A stretch of 64,000 nucleotides of DNA from a bacterium A37T11 (GTDB lineage Bacteria > Bacteroidota > Bacteroidia > Sphingobacteriales > Sphingobacteriaceae). The translations under genes were made by a program, and so were the position numbers. This document shows, one piece after another, positions 32,283 to 42,156 of the stretch. The stretch lies in NCBI GenBank assembly GCA_900109895.1, contig FOBR01000008.1, forward strand, positions 62,001-126,000, written 5' to 3'. The notes below the pieces were generated by a model. It was not told the origin of the DNA. It ran no database searches and worked only from the letters and a program-made list of their open reading frames with translations. The first letter of the stretch is position 1; the number at the start of each line of letters is the position of its first letter.

Positions 32283-33218
32283 TTAAATCTTACCGCGTAC
32301 TCGCAGCAATATCAGGCTTGTATGAGGAAAACCCAGGGTGACTGCTGGTTTAATAGACAGCCAGTGTTTCAGGTATACGTTAATAACTCCAGTTAGCACA
32401 CGTCTTTTCGATTCTTCAAATTCAGGCATGGCCGTAACTTTCGCCAGATGTACATCACCGGAACCATCAACTAATACTGAAAAAACATCATAAAAATTTT
32501 TATAGCATTTATTGATTTCTATATCATATTCTGGATATAGATAGTAGTATGCTGCGGAAGCATTGATCGTTTCTGAATTGTCAGGAACGTGCCGTTTTAC
32601 GGTGATATGCGGATTGATGGACTTCAGCTCTACGACATTTTTGGAAGAAAAAGCACTGTCAATGACGGTGGCATTTCTATTAGACCGGTCAGCAAGCCAC
32701 TTAATAAAAACACTGTCGTTTCTGCGTGGTTTACGCAATTCCTCTACGGTTGTATGCAGCACGTCCTTTATATAATTGGCAGCATACAATTTCATATACA
32801 CATTTGAGCGCTTTTCTTTGACATGCAAATTTTGAACTTGTAGCCGTTGCAGCAATAGGCTGTCCTTAGCAAGATTTTTAACACGAAACCACTCCCTACC
32901 AAAATTAAATATAGAATCCTGATCATAGTAAATTGAATATCCCAGCATCTTACCGCTGTCCGGACTAAAAATTTTTACAGAATCATTATTTATGAAATTG
33001 ACCTGCCACTGTGGTTCCTGTTCAAAGCCGATGGTATCAAAAGCCAGTCCGTTATCAAAAGAGCGGCGAACTTCAAAAAACATAGTCCCGGCAATGGGTT
33101 CAAATTTAGGCCTGATTTTCTCTTCCTTTTCTTTCTTGATTTGCTGTGGAGTTTTACTTCCAGTACAGGCGGTCAAAAAGGCCCCTAGGAAGGATAAATA
33201 CAGATATATTTTCTTCAT
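32283..33218 (-). CDS. Hypothetical lipoprotein with TonB-C-like tail
   Basis: 311 aa. Lipoprotein signal with lipobox LTAC (Cys18), then a Lys/Glu-rich segment and a mostly beta-strand body. The last 90 residues (DVFSVLVDGSGDVHLAKVTA ... LKHWLSIKPAVTLG) resemble the TonB_C/energy-transducer fold, but without a periplasmic Pro-rich spacer. Function unknown. Lies between DUF4407 and mprF genes on the same strand, separated from the latter by the palindrome. Confidence 0.6.
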   Translation of the reverse strand: MKKIYLYLSFLGAFLTACTGSKTPQQIKKEKEEKIRPKFEPIAGTMFFEVRRSFDNGLAFDTIGFEQEPQWQVNFINNDSVKIFSPDSGKMLGYSIYYDQDSIFNFGREWFRVKNLAKDSLLLQRLQVQNLHVKEKRSNVYMKLYAANYIKDVLHTTVEELRKPRRNDSVFIKWLADRSNRNATVIDSAFSSKNVVELKSINPHITVKRHVPDNSETINASAAYYYLYPEYDIEINKCYKNFYDVFSVLVDGSGDVHLAKVTAMPEFEESKRRVLTGVINVYLKHWLSIKPAVTLGFPHTSLILLRVRGKI

Positions 33219-33271
33219 TACGATGTATCAACTATGCATATAACGGCTGCAAGATACGTAATTTACAAAAA

Positions 33272-34357
33272 TCATTCCTTGTCTACCTGCCTTTTCCGAG
33301 TATGAATTGCCGTATCTACGCGATAGGCGTGTACTCCCGCAATTACCTCTTGCTCCACACTTCGCTCCTCTGAAGATTGCAATTTATAAATAGCTTCCAT
33401 ATCCTGAACAGCTAAATCATAAGGCCCTCTTCCGCTCATTAGTTTTACCAAAACGGGTAAACATTCAAAAAAAACAAAAAGCAATCCCAAAAAACGAATG
33501 GCCCAATAGGTTGAATCGTCGGTCATACCATTATTTTTTAGTTGCAGTTCACCCAACATTCGGTTACGGTCGGCAAAACCAGCAACATTGACCAAACTAT
33601 CCAACCATGGCCCGGCCAGCAATTTTTCAGATAGTAACCCATCAAACTGCTTCCGCCCATTAATATACTGTTCCTGCTTCTGAATATAAGATCGCAGCGT
33701 ATCCAAATAGTCTTCCTTTTTCCTCAATTCCGTTTCTTTTCGGGCCGCATAAGGTCCATAACCAACTATACCCGAAGTCTCAGTGGTTTTATTTCCAAAA
33801 ATTTCAAAATTAAGCTTTTGACGATCCTCTTTAATAGCTACATCCAAAGAGTCGCGTTGATTTTTTAACTCTCCCAGCTTTCCCAGTTCAATTGCATACT
33901 TATTCTGGAAAGCTTGGTTAAGCGTATCTATTTTTGCTCGTTGATCGTTAAGATACGTAACCCTAAGTTTCTCCCGGATTTCTTTGTCAAAAATCTTAAG
34001 CTCCAAAGATCTTGAAATGACCAACCCAATTAATATGGCCAACAAGATCCGGGGGGTTGCCTGTAACAACTGCTTAAAACTGCCCGCATTTTTATTAATG
34101 CTAGAGACAATATAACGGTCCATGTTAAAGATTGCTAAACCCCAAATAAGACCGAAAAATACCGAATAGACCACAGCCCAAGGGTTACCGCTAAACACAA
34201 AATATAATGCATATCCGCCTGAAAGCGCAGCAAAAAACCCTGTAAAGAAAATAGTGGCTCCAATACCCACATATTTGCTATGCTCTGTAGGATATTTTTC
34301 TATCGTTTGCCGATGCACTGCGCTGCAAAACCAGAAAAATCTATTTATTCGTTCCAT
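33272..34357 (-). CDS. DUF4407 domain membrane protein
   Basis: 361 aa. Four predicted helices: two near 30-80, one near 95-115, and one near 290-310; between the last two lies a long charged coiled coil (about 125-270) expected outside the cytoplasm. This matches DUF4407, a common Bacteroidota family of unknown function. Start at ATG 34357. No evident partner gene. Confidence 0.82.
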   Translation of the reverse strand: MERINRFFWFCSAVHRQTIEKYPTEHSKYVGIGATIFFTGFFAALSGGYALYFVFSGNPWAVVYSVFFGLIWGLAIFNMDRYIVSSINKNAGSFKQLLQATPRILLAILIGLVISRSLELKIFDKEIREKLRVTYLNDQRAKIDTLNQAFQNKYAIELGKLGELKNQRDSLDVAIKEDRQKLNFEIFGNKTTETSGIVGYGPYAARKETELRKKEDYLDTLRSYIQKQEQYINGRKQFDGLLSEKLLAGPWLDSLVNVAGFADRNRMLGELQLKNNGMTDDSTYWAIRFLGLLFVFFECLPVLVKLMSGRGPYDLAVQDMEAIYKLQSSEERSVEQEVIAGVHAYRVDTAIHTRKRQVDKE

Positions 34358-34450
34358 AAACCCAATATTCTCCAGAAGTTTGATTTAAATAAAAAGCAGA
34401 TGTTACACTTAAATATGAAAAATTACCAGGTTGTGAATTAATTATTACAT

Positions 34451-34478
34451 AAAAAAAGCCCTGCCGTTAGGCAGAGCT
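34451..34478 (-). terminator. Terminator after tRNA-Pro
   Basis: Minus strand: AGCTCTGCC, 4-nt loop, GGCAGGGCT (one G-U), followed by six T. Begins about 6 nt past the CCA end of the tRNA. Confidence 0.85.
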
Positions 34479-34484
34479 AATCAT

Positions 34485-34561
34485 TGGTCGGGATGGCCAG
34501 ATTCGAACTGACGACCTCCAGCACCCCATGCTGGCGCGATACCGGGCTACGCTACATCCCG
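34485..34561 (-). tRNA. tRNA-Pro(GGG)
   Basis: 77 nt with encoded CCA. Acceptor CGGGATG/CATCCCG perfectly paired, anticodon stem CCAGC/GCTGG, loop ATGGGGT giving anticodon GGG (reads CCC/CCU), T-loop TTCGAAT. Confidence 0.93.
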
Positions 34562-34652
34562 CAATAAAGATCCATGTTTGTGTAAAAAAGCACTTAACCT
34601 TTCAAGGGGAGGCAAATCTAGTCATAAATATATTTAAGTACAAGAAAAGAAT

Positions 34653-34660
34653 TAACTTTG
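34653..34660 (+). promoter_or_regulatory. -7 promoter element for ybeY
   Basis: TAACTTTG ending 7 nt before the ybeY ATG; suggests an almost leaderless mRNA. No clear -33 box. Confidence 0.4.
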
Positions 34661-34667
34661 TAACCAA

Positions 34668-35105
34668 ATGAAGACAGAATCCAAACACATCCATTTTTTC
34701 ACGCAGGACATAGACTTTACACTTAAGAAAAAAGGTTTGGTCCGTGAGTGGATGGTGTCGACCATTCAATCAGAAGGATTTAAAAAAATTCAGGACCTCA
34801 ACATCATTTTTTGCAGTGATGAATACCTTTTTCAAATCAATGTGCAATACCTAAATCATCATACCTATACAGATATTATTACCTTTGATAACAGTGAAAA
34901 AAATGATACAATTTGTGGAGATATTTTCATTAGTATAGACCGTATAAAAGAAAATTCCCAATCATACGGTACTGGAATGAAGGATGAATTAGATCGGGTT
35001 ATTATCCACGGAGTATTGCACCTATGTGGCTATAAAGATAAAGGGAGCGAAAATAAAAAAGAAATGACTGCCAAAGAAAATCATTACCTCTCGCAACGCC
35101 CTTAA
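34668..35105 (+). CDS. ybeY: Endoribonuclease/rRNA maturation factor YbeY
   Basis: 145 aa UPF0054 metalloprotein that helps 16S rRNA 3'-end processing and ribosome quality control. Motif HGVLHLCGYKD: the two helix His ligands are present, while the third ligand of the H-x3-H-x5-H signature is Asp here, as I recall for other Bacteroidota. NHHTYTDIITF upstream is also typical. Probably monocistronic. Confidence 0.9.
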   Translation: MKTESKHIHFFTQDIDFTLKKKGLVREWMVSTIQSEGFKKIQDLNIIFCSDEYLFQINVQYLNHHTYTDIITFDNSEKNDTICGDIFISIDRIKENSQSYGTGMKDELDRVIIHGVLHLCGYKDKGSENKKEMTAKENHYLSQRP

Positions 35106-35168
35106 GTGTAATCGCTTCATTTTACTTAATTTAACATTAAGATTATCGGTACGATCTATATAAATATG

Positions 35169-35176
35169 TATTTTTG
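35169..35176 (+). promoter_or_regulatory. -7 promoter element for the NAD(P)-binding gene
   Basis: TATTTTTG, 18 nt before the ATG at 35195. It overlaps the in-frame TTG at 35174, which argues against that start. Confidence 0.45.
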
Positions 35177-35194
35177 CAGGATTTGCAATTAAAT

Positions 35195-35854
35195 ATGGAG
35201 AAGAAAACGGTCATTGTATTTGGTGCCAGCGGGCTAATAGGCCGTCACTTAGTTGACGAATTGCTGGTGAATGATGCATTTGAATTTGTCAAGGCCGTTT
35301 ATCGCAAAAATCCAAACTTTTCACATCCAAAATTAATACCTATAATAGCTGATTATCATTCAATTACCAATAAATTATCAGAACTTGTGGCTCACATTGT
35401 TTTTAGTTGCCTGGGCACAACTCGGCAAGATACCCCTGATAAAAAAACTTATTACCAAATTGATCACGACTATCCATTAAAAGTGGCAACACTTTTAAAA
35501 AAAGTTGGAGCAAATCAATTCCACCTAATCTCTAGCATTGGTGCCAACGCTTCCTCCAAAACATTTTATATTCGGATGAAAGGGGAGACCGAACGAGATA
35601 TTTCAGCCATTGGTATGGAAAGCCTATATATATACAGGCCCAGCTTATTAGTTGGTAAACGCCTTAGAACCAGACCTGCTGAACGCCTTTTTATTTGGAT
35701 ATTTAAAATCATTAACCCCTTATTGGCAGGGCCATTAAAAAAATATCAAAGCATCACAGCAAATACGGTAGCCAAAGCAATGGTAAAACAGGCATTAAAC
35801 GCCCATAAAGGTACCTTTATTTTAGAAACAGACGCTATAAAACAACTCGCGTGA
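35195..35854 (+). CDS. NAD(P)-binding oxidoreductase, atypical SDR (HTATIP2-like)
   Basis: 219 aa Rossmann protein: glycine loop VFGASGLIGRHL at residues 9-20, SCLGTTRQD, and HLISSIGANASSKTFYIRMKGETE (Ser/Tyr/Lys region). Similar to NAD(P)H-binding SDR proteins of the CC3/TIP30 type; substrate unknown. Start at ATG 35195. Its TGA overlaps the GTG of the following ABC-F gene (GTGA). Confidence 0.82.
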   Translation: MEKKTVIVFGASGLIGRHLVDELLVNDAFEFVKAVYRKNPNFSHPKLIPIIADYHSITNKLSELVAHIVFSCLGTTRQDTPDKKTYYQIDHDYPLKVATLLKKVGANQFHLISSIGANASSKTFYIRMKGETERDISAIGMESLYIYRPSLLVGKRLRTRPAERLFIWIFKIINPLLAGPLKKYQSITANTVAKAMVKQALNAHKGTFILETDAIKQLA

Positions 35855-37719
35855 GCATATTATCCACTGAACAATTAGGACATTCATTCAATGACCGATG
35901 GTTATTCCGGTCTCTTCATTTCGGTCTGCAACAAGGCAGTAGGGTAGCACTGGTCGGAATCAACGGCACGGGCAAATCCTCATTATTAAAAATTTTAGCG
36001 GGTAAACTTATACCCACAGAAGGACGCGTAGTAAGTGAACGCGGATTAAAAATAGGTTATTTAGACCAGGATCCACAATTTGCAGGTCTTAAGACCGTCA
36101 ACGACTTTATTTACAGTGCTGAAAATGAGCAACAGCAACTTATCCGCCAATACGAGGAGCTCCTGGAACAAGAAAATCCGAGCGAAAAGCTTCTACAAGA
36201 ATTAACCGATAAATTAAGTGAGTTGAACGCCTGGGAATATGAATATGAAATTAAAACCATCTTATCTCGCCTTGGAATACAACAGTTAACACACGAAATA
36301 GAAAAACTCTCCGGAGGCCAGCGAAAACGTTTAGCTCTTGCCAAACTACTAATTGACGAACCAGACGTCTACATATTGGATGAACCAACCAATCATTTGG
36401 ATATTGAGACCATAGAATGGCTTGAAAAATTACTTACTACCGGGCAGAAGACCGTATTGCTGGTCACCCACGACCGATATTTTCTGGATAATATTTGCAA
36501 CGAAATCAGAGAAATTGATCGGGGAAATCTATACACCTATCAAGGAAAGTATGAATACTTTTTAGAAAAAAAATCTGAAAGGGAAGCTACGGAATCTGTC
36601 ATGGCCGAACGAGCGCGCAATCTATTAAGGAGAGAACTTGAATGGATGCGACGTCAACCACAGGCACGAGGAACTAAATCAAAAGCGCGCATTGACGCCT
36701 ATTACGATCTGGAAGAACGATCGAAAGGGAAACAAGATCAAGGCCAAGTCAATCTAAGTATGAAAATAGCCCGACAGGGCAATAAAATAATTGAACTAAC
36801 ACAAATTGGCAAACGGTTTGGAAATATAAATTGTATTGAAAATTTCTCATACACTTTCAAAAAAGGCGATCGTATTGGGCTTGCCGGACGAAATGGAACA
36901 GGTAAGTCAACCTTCTTAAATTTACTAACCGGAATAAGCTCACCTGATCATGGGACCATACAGATTGGAGAAACTACTGTCTTCGGATATTATAAACAAG
37001 GCGGACTCCCGATAAAGGATACAGACAGGGTTATAGATGTTGTTAAAGAAGTTGCCGAATATATTGCTATGGCTAACGGAGAAACCATTACGGCATCGCA
37101 GCTGCTTACCCATTTCCTTTTTCCTCCTGAAAAGCAATTTGGCATGGTAAGCAAGCTCAGCGGGGGAGAACGCAAACGTCTTCAATTGATGCGAGTATTA
37201 ATGACCAATCCTAATTTTTTAATTCTCGACGAGCCTGCAAATGACCTGGACATTGATACACTCAATGTCCTGGAAGATTTTTTACTTCAATACACTGGGG
37301 TACTTATGTTGGTATCGCACGATCGTTATTTATTGGACAGACTCACTGATCAACTTTTTATTTTCGAAGGGGAGGGTAGCGTAAAAATTTACAATGGAAA
37401 CTATGCTGACTACAAAAACGAACTTGAAGCAGAGCAGAAGGAGCGAAAGAAAATTGAGATAGCTTCTGCAACACTCACACCCAAAGAAAAAATAGTTAGC
37501 AAAAGCAAGCTGGCTTACAAAGAACAAAAGGAACTTGAATTGCTCAACCATGAAATACCGCTACTTGAAAAAGAGATTATGGAAAAACAAGCCATTATGC
37601 ATCAAACTACAGATCCAAACCAGTTGATAGCGTTGTCTAACGAATGCACATCCTTAACAACATTATTGGACGATAAAAGTACGCGTTGGCTGGAATTAAG
37701 TGAAATGGCTGAAGTGTAA
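35851..37719 (+). CDS. ABC-F family ATPase (Uup-like)
   Basis: 622 aa soluble tandem ATPase: first NBD Walker A GINGTGKSS, signature LSGGQRKR, Walker B YILDEPTNHLD; second NBD GRNGTGKST, LSGGERKRLQ, LILDEPANDLD; C-terminal coiled coil (about 540-620). ABC-F proteins act on ribosomes; the coiled-coil C-terminus points to the Uup subgroup (linked to DNA branch-migration and translation). Start is GTG, coupled to the upstream gene. The second Walker B has EPAND rather than EPTNH. Confidence 0.92.
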   Translation: MSILSTEQLGHSFNDRWLFRSLHFGLQQGSRVALVGINGTGKSSLLKILAGKLIPTEGRVVSERGLKIGYLDQDPQFAGLKTVNDFIYSAENEQQQLIRQYEELLEQENPSEKLLQELTDKLSELNAWEYEYEIKTILSRLGIQQLTHEIEKLSGGQRKRLALAKLLIDEPDVYILDEPTNHLDIETIEWLEKLLTTGQKTVLLVTHDRYFLDNICNEIREIDRGNLYTYQGKYEYFLEKKSEREATESVMAERARNLLRRELEWMRRQPQARGTKSKARIDAYYDLEERSKGKQDQGQVNLSMKIARQGNKIIELTQIGKRFGNINCIENFSYTFKKGDRIGLAGRNGTGKSTFLNLLTGISSPDHGTIQIGETTVFGYYKQGGLPIKDTDRVIDVVKEVAEYIAMANGETITASQLLTHFLFPPEKQFGMVSKLSGGERKRLQLMRVLMTNPNFLILDEPANDLDIDTLNVLEDFLLQYTGVLMLVSHDRYLLDRLTDQLFIFEGEGSVKIYNGNYADYKNELEAEQKERKKIEIASATLTPKEKIVSKSKLAYKEQKELELLNHEIPLLEKEIMEKQAIMHQTTDPNQLIALSNECTSLTTLLDDKSTRWLELSEMAEV

Positions 37720-37723
37720 AAAT

Positions 37724-37739
37724 AGTTCCACGTGAAACA
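37724..37739. promoter_or_regulatory. parS-like site 1
   Basis: AGTTCCACGTGAAACA: 14 of 16 positions match the parS consensus TGTTTCACGTGAAACA. Confidence 0.6.
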
Positions 37740-37761
37740 AAATAATTTAACAAATAATAGC

Positions 37762-37777
37762 TGTTCCACGTGAAACA
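37762..37777. promoter_or_regulatory. parS-like site 2
   Basis: TGTTCCACGTGAAACA: 15 of 16 positions match parS. 38 bp from site 1, both in the 72-bp gap before mnmG. Confidence 0.65.
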
Positions 37778-37791
37778 CAAAATAGGAAGAG

Positions 37792-39651
37792 ATGTTTAAA
37801 AAATATGATGTTATTGTAGTAGGAGCAGGGCATGCGGGTTGTGAAGCAGCTGCAGCTGCAGCTAATCTAGGTTCTTCTGTATTGTTAATAACCATGAACA
37901 TGGGTACAATTGCTCAAATGAGCTGTAACCCTGCAATGGGAGGTGTTGCAAAAGGCCAGATCGTTCGCGAAATAGATGCTATGGGAGGATTCTCAGGTAT
38001 CATTGCAGATAAAACTACCATTCAATTTCGAATGCTTAACCTTTCAAAAGGACCGGCAATGTGGAGTCCACGTAGCCAAAATGACCGAATGCGCTTTGCG
38101 GAAGAATGGCGATTACAATTAGAAAAACTTTCAAATTTAGATTTTTGGCAAGATACCGTTAAAGAGATCATCGTAAAAAATGGAAAGGCTGCAGGAGTTG
38201 TTACTTCACTCGGTATTGAAATAGAAGCTACGGCCGTTGTACTTACCAACGGTACTTTTTTAAACGGTCTTATACATATTGGTGATAAAAAAATAGGCGG
38301 TGGCAGAACAGCTGAAAAGGCTGCAACGGGTTTAACAGAACAACTACAACATTTAGGGTTTGAATCCGGACGTATGAAAACTGGTACACCCCCACGAGTA
38401 GATGGACGCTCATTGAATTATAACCTCATGGAAGAGCAGTGGGGCGATACAAAAAGAGGCCGTTTTTCATTTACAGAGGTTCCTATAAATACGGAACAAA
38501 GATGCTGTTGGATTACCTATACAAACAGCGACGTCCACGAAACACTCAAGGAAGGGTTCGACCGTTCTCCCATGTTTACAGGCAGAATCAAAGGGCTAGG
38601 CCCCCGCTATTGTCCATCCATTGAAGATAAGATAAACCGATTTGCAGAAAGGGACCGCCATCAGATATTTGTAGAACCAGAAGGTTGGAATACGGTAGAA
38701 ATCTATGTCAATGGTTTTTCAACCTCTTTACCCGAAGATATCCAATATAAAGCCCTTCGAAAAATTGTTGGGTTTGAAAATGTACGCATGTTCAGGCCTG
38801 GCTATGCTATCGAATATGACTACTTTCCACCCATGCAATTAGATCTCACTCTGGAGACAAAATTGATCCCACACCTATTCTTTGCTGGACAAATTAATGG
38901 TACAACTGGTTATGAAGAAGCAGCCAGCCAAGGTTTACTTGCCGGTATTAATGCGCACCAACGTATACATGATCTGCACGAATTAATATTCAAAAGATCT
39001 GAATCGTATATTGGCGTTTTAATTGATGACCTCGTTACCAAAGGAACAGAAGAACCTTACCGTATGTTTACATCCCGGGCTGAACATCGGTTATTGTTGC
39101 GACAAGATAATGCCGATGAACGGCTCACACCTATTGCGCATAAACTCGGCCTAGTTGATGATGAGCGATTAGAAAAGGTAGCAACCAAAGTGGCACAATC
39201 TGAACAATTAGTAGATTATATGCGTAAAACATCGGTTAGTCACCAAACGATGAACCCTGTATTAGAACAAGTAGGATCAAGCCCCATCCATCAAAATACA
39301 CGCATGTTCCATATTCTTAGCCGGCCACAAGTCAGCATACAACATCTCGCAAAAGCTGATCAGGCATTCAGTCATATGCTTGACCATTATGCGGAAGAAG
39401 TGGTAGAACAGGCCGAGATTAAAGTTAAATATGACAGCTATTTTGAGAAAGAAAATGAGATTGTTAATAAAATGAAACACATGGAAAGCCGGGAGATCAA
39501 TCCACAATTTAACTATAACCAGCTTGTATCACTGTCAAAAGAAGCACGCGAAAAACTGATGAAAATCAAACCACGAACACTCGGACAAGCTTCCCGTATA
39601 TCTGGAGTATCACCTTCGGACATTTCAGTATTAATGGTACACATGTCTTAA
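37792..39651 (+). CDS. mnmG: tRNA uridine-5-carboxymethylaminomethyl modification enzyme
   Basis: 619 aa FAD protein that, with MnmE, modifies the wobble uridine of certain tRNAs. FAD motif [12 protein letters not shown] (residues 9-20), the GidA signature [21 protein letters not shown] region, GGRTAEKAA, and the C-terminal helical domain ([14 protein letters not shown]). Normal length. Preceded by an SD-like AGGAAGAG and two parS-like sites. mnmE is not in the window. Confidence 0.96.
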   Translation: MFKKYDVIVVGAGHAGCEAAAAAANLGSSVLLITMNMGTIAQMSCNPAMGGVAKGQIVREIDAMGGFSGIIADKTTIQFRMLNLSKGPAMWSPRSQNDRMRFAEEWRLQLEKLSNLDFWQDTVKEIIVKNGKAAGVVTSLGIEIEATAVVLTNGTFLNGLIHIGDKKIGGGRTAEKAATGLTEQLQHLGFESGRMKTGTPPRVDGRSLNYNLMEEQWGDTKRGRFSFTEVPINTEQRCCWITYTNSDVHETLKEGFDRSPMFTGRIKGLGPRYCPSIEDKINRFAERDRHQIFVEPEGWNTVEIYVNGFSTSLPEDIQYKALRKIVGFENVRMFRPGYAIEYDYFPPMQLDLTLETKLIPHLFFAGQINGTTGYEEAASQGLLAGINAHQRIHDLHELIFKRSESYIGVLIDDLVTKGTEEPYRMFTSRAEHRLLLRQDNADERLTPIAHKLGLVDDERLEKVATKVAQSEQLVDYMRKTSVSHQTMNPVLEQVGSSPIHQNTRMFHILSRPQVSIQHLAKADQAFSHMLDHYAEEVVEQAEIKVKYDSYFEKENEIVNKMKHMESREINPQFNYNQLVSLSKEAREKLMKIKPRTLGQASRISGVSPSDISVLMVHMS

Positions 39652-39823
39652 AAAAATTTAAATAAATATATAAAAATTAGTATATACCATACTAACTAAT
39701 TAAATATCAATATATAACAATTACGCTTAAATAATTAACACACAACACACTATTTTTATTTTTTTGATGTACATATCCAAAATTTATAAAAGTTACTTAA
39801 AACAGCTTAAAATAGCCTCTATT

Positions 39824-41614
39824 ATGAAATGGTTATTTTTAGCGTATACTATTATACTTTTATTATTAAGTGTACAGTGTGCTAGTATCCAGGCACCACT
39901 TGGAGGCCCAATAGATTCTCTACCACCAAAACTAATTGAAGAAAGCCCCAGAAATCTGACCCGAAACTTTTCAGCAAAGAAAATTGAAATCAGTTTTGAT
40001 GAATTCATCAAACTGGCAGACCAGTTTAAACAAATCAGTGTTTCTCCGGATATGGATAAATTGCCTTATTTTACTGCTAAGAGAAAAACACTCGAAATCG
40101 CTATGCCAGATAGCCTTGAAAAAAACACGACATACACCATTAGTTTTGGTAAGGCCATCACAGACTATAACGAAGGAAATCCATTTTTAAATTATACTTA
40201 TGTTTTTTCTACGGGCAACCAAATAGATTCATTATCCATATCAGGCAATGTACGCGATGCCAGAACCCTTGATCCTGTACTTGAAGCCAGCGTGCTTCTA
40301 ATTCCCACAAGCCAAGATTCTATATGGGGAAAAAGAAAAGCCAATATATTCAAACTAACAGACTCAAGCGGTAATTTTACCTTCAAAAACCTCAGGGAAG
40401 ATACCTATCGTATTTATGCACTTAAGGAAGAAAATGGAGACCGTATATATAACTCACCCTCAGAATTGATGGCCTTTCAGGCAGACTCGTTCCATCTAAG
40501 TAAAGACACCGGCAATTTTCACCTCGAATTATTTAAAGCAATCCCCGAAAAATTTAGGCTGGATGACAGGAAAATAGAAAAAAGCGGACGTATGACGTTT
40601 ATATTCAACAAATCCCTCAAAAAACCTTCCATTATATTCAATGATACTGATTTAGAAAACAGTAAAATCACAGAATTCAGTAAAACTAACGACACAGCCT
40701 TCGTTTGGTTTCCTGCACTTAAATTTGATACCGTTAAAGTAGCGTTCTTTGATGACACTACCAAGCTGGATTCCGTAACACTACGACGAGGAAAAAATGA
40801 CAAATATGACCGAAGCATCCTCATTTCTGATAATATAAGTTCCAGAAAAGTTGATAAAATACAGCACATCAAATTAACTTCAAGCGCTCCAATCAAAAGT
40901 GTAGACCGTACCAAGATCATCCTGCTTGATGACTCAGTTCCCCGAACTAACTATCAATTTATAAAAGATAGCCTTTCTACCAGAAAGTACACACTTCGGT
41001 ACAATTGGCGTCCAAAACACAACTATTCGTTAACTTTTGATGAGGGAGCCTTTACTGGCTATGGCGAAGATGAAAAAAATAAAAAATCTACCATGGATTT
41101 CACGTTGGAAGAAACTGAAAATTATGGGGATATGATCCTTAAATTAAAAGCACCAGACACTTCAACCCATTATTTGGCAGAAATTACCAATGATAAAATG
41201 GAAACAACCTTTAGCTCAAAAGCCTTTCAATCGGATACCACGCTCAATTATAAACAATACCCCGGAGGAAAATACCTTGTCCGTATTATCTATGATGTTA
41301 ACAAAAATGGAATTTGGGATACCGGAGATCTTAAAAAGAAATTACAGCCTGAGAAACTTTGGTACTTTGAAAAAGTCATTACCATACGCCCCAACTGGGA
41401 ACAAGAAGAAATTGTTACAATACCAACATTTAAGCAGCTACCTGCTGCCATTCAGGAGCGAGATAGAATACGGATAGAACAACTGAAAAAAGCGGCAAAT
41501 CAACAACAACAGCAACGCAATAACAACAAACGTCAACAAGATCAACAACAGCAGCAACAACGCCAGCAAGATCTACGTAATAATGAAAATCAAAACATTA
41601 TACAACGTCAGTAA
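39824..41614 (+). CDS. Ig-like (Big_5) lipoprotein
   Basis: About 596 aa, lipoprotein signal with Cys near residue 20 (LSVQC-ASIQAP). N-terminal Ig-like Big_5 domain (about 30-130; SPRNLTRNFSAKKIEISFDEFI), then a CarboxypepD_reg-like beta domain (about 140-230) and further beta-rich modules. Ends with a 40-residue Gln/Asn/Arg-rich low-complexity tail. Common in Bacteroidota, function unknown, probably outer-membrane anchored. Start at ATG 39824; the upstream in-frame extension is not signal-like. Overlaps the convergent carbonic anhydrase gene by 17 nt. Confidence 0.72.
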   Translation: MKWLFLAYTIILLLLSVQCASIQAPLGGPIDSLPPKLIEESPRNLTRNFSAKKIEISFDEFIKLADQFKQISVSPDMDKLPYFTAKRKTLEIAMPDSLEKNTTYTISFGKAITDYNEGNPFLNYTYVFSTGNQIDSLSISGNVRDARTLDPVLEASVLLIPTSQDSIWGKRKANIFKLTDSSGNFTFKNLREDTYRIYALKEENGDRIYNSPSELMAFQADSFHLSKDTGNFHLELFKAIPEKFRLDDRKIEKSGRMTFIFNKSLKKPSIIFNDTDLENSKITEFSKTNDTAFVWFPALKFDTVKVAFFDDTTKLDSVTLRRGKNDKYDRSILISDNISSRKVDKIQHIKLTSSAPIKSVDRTKIILLDDSVPRTNYQFIKDSLSTRKYTLRYNWRPKHNYSLTFDEGAFTGYGEDEKNKKSTMDFTLEETENYGDMILKLKAPDTSTHYLAEITNDKMETTFSSKAFQSDTTLNYKQYPGGKYLVRIIYDVNKNGIWDTGDLKKKLQPEKLWYFEKVITIRPNWEQEEIVTIPTFKQLPAAIQERDRIRIEQLKKAANQQQQQRNNNKRQQDQQQQQQRQQDLRNNENQNIIQRQ

Positions 41615-42116
41615 ACCAGGAAGCATACAACACATAATTATGCGGAAGCTTATCGAGCATCAAACGCTGTTCAGAGGTAAGCGGTTTTATTTTTTTTGCT
41701 GGCACACCCGCGTATAAAAAACCCGATTCACAAATTGTGTTTTCAAGAACAACTGCACCAGCAGCAATAATCACGTATTCCTCCAGGCGTGCATGATCCA
41801 TGACGATAGCGCCCATACCAACCAGCACATGATCAAGTATGTGGCACCCATGTACTAAGGCATTATGCCCGATGGAAACATAATTTCCAATATCTGTACC
41901 CGCACCCTGGTACGTACAGTGGACCACCGCTCCATCCTGAATATTTGTAAACCGACCGATCCGGATATAATTAACATCACCCCTAATCACCGCATTAAAC
42001 CAAACAGAACAATTTTCTGCCAAATTTACATCACCAACAATCGTCGCATTTTCAGCTATAAAACAATCAGGTGCAATGAAGGGTGCAACGCCTTTAACAG
42101 GAAGAATAAGAGCCAT
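41598..42116 (-). CDS. Gamma carbonic anhydrase-family hexapeptide protein
   Basis: 172 aa left-handed beta-helix trimer protein (CamH/PaaY/YrdA type). Repeated hexapeptides (ATIVGD, VNLAEN, CSVWFN, AVIRGD) and the three zinc His positions (VVHCTY, GHNALVHGC). May hydrate CO2 or act as a metal-dependent transferase relative; activity cannot be told from sequence. Downstream of nadB on the same strand (40-nt gap). Confidence 0.88.
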   Translation of the reverse strand: MALILPVKGVAPFIAPDCFIAENATIVGDVNLAENCSVWFNAVIRGDVNYIRIGRFTNIQDGAVVHCTYQGAGTDIGNYVSIGHNALVHGCHILDHVLVGMGAIVMDHARLEEYVIIAAGAVVLENTICESGFLYAGVPAKKIKPLTSEQRLMLDKLPHNYVLYASWFTDVV

Positions 42117-42156
42117 GATTAAAATGTTAAAATTAAAAAAGTAAAACTATTGGTTG

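Noticed and set aside
41470-41614. Gln/Asn-rich tail of the Ig-like lipoprotein as a prion-like domain
   Set aside because: Encoded by a simple CAA/CAG/AAT-rich tract at the gene end; most likely repeat expansion, with no evidence of aggregation function.
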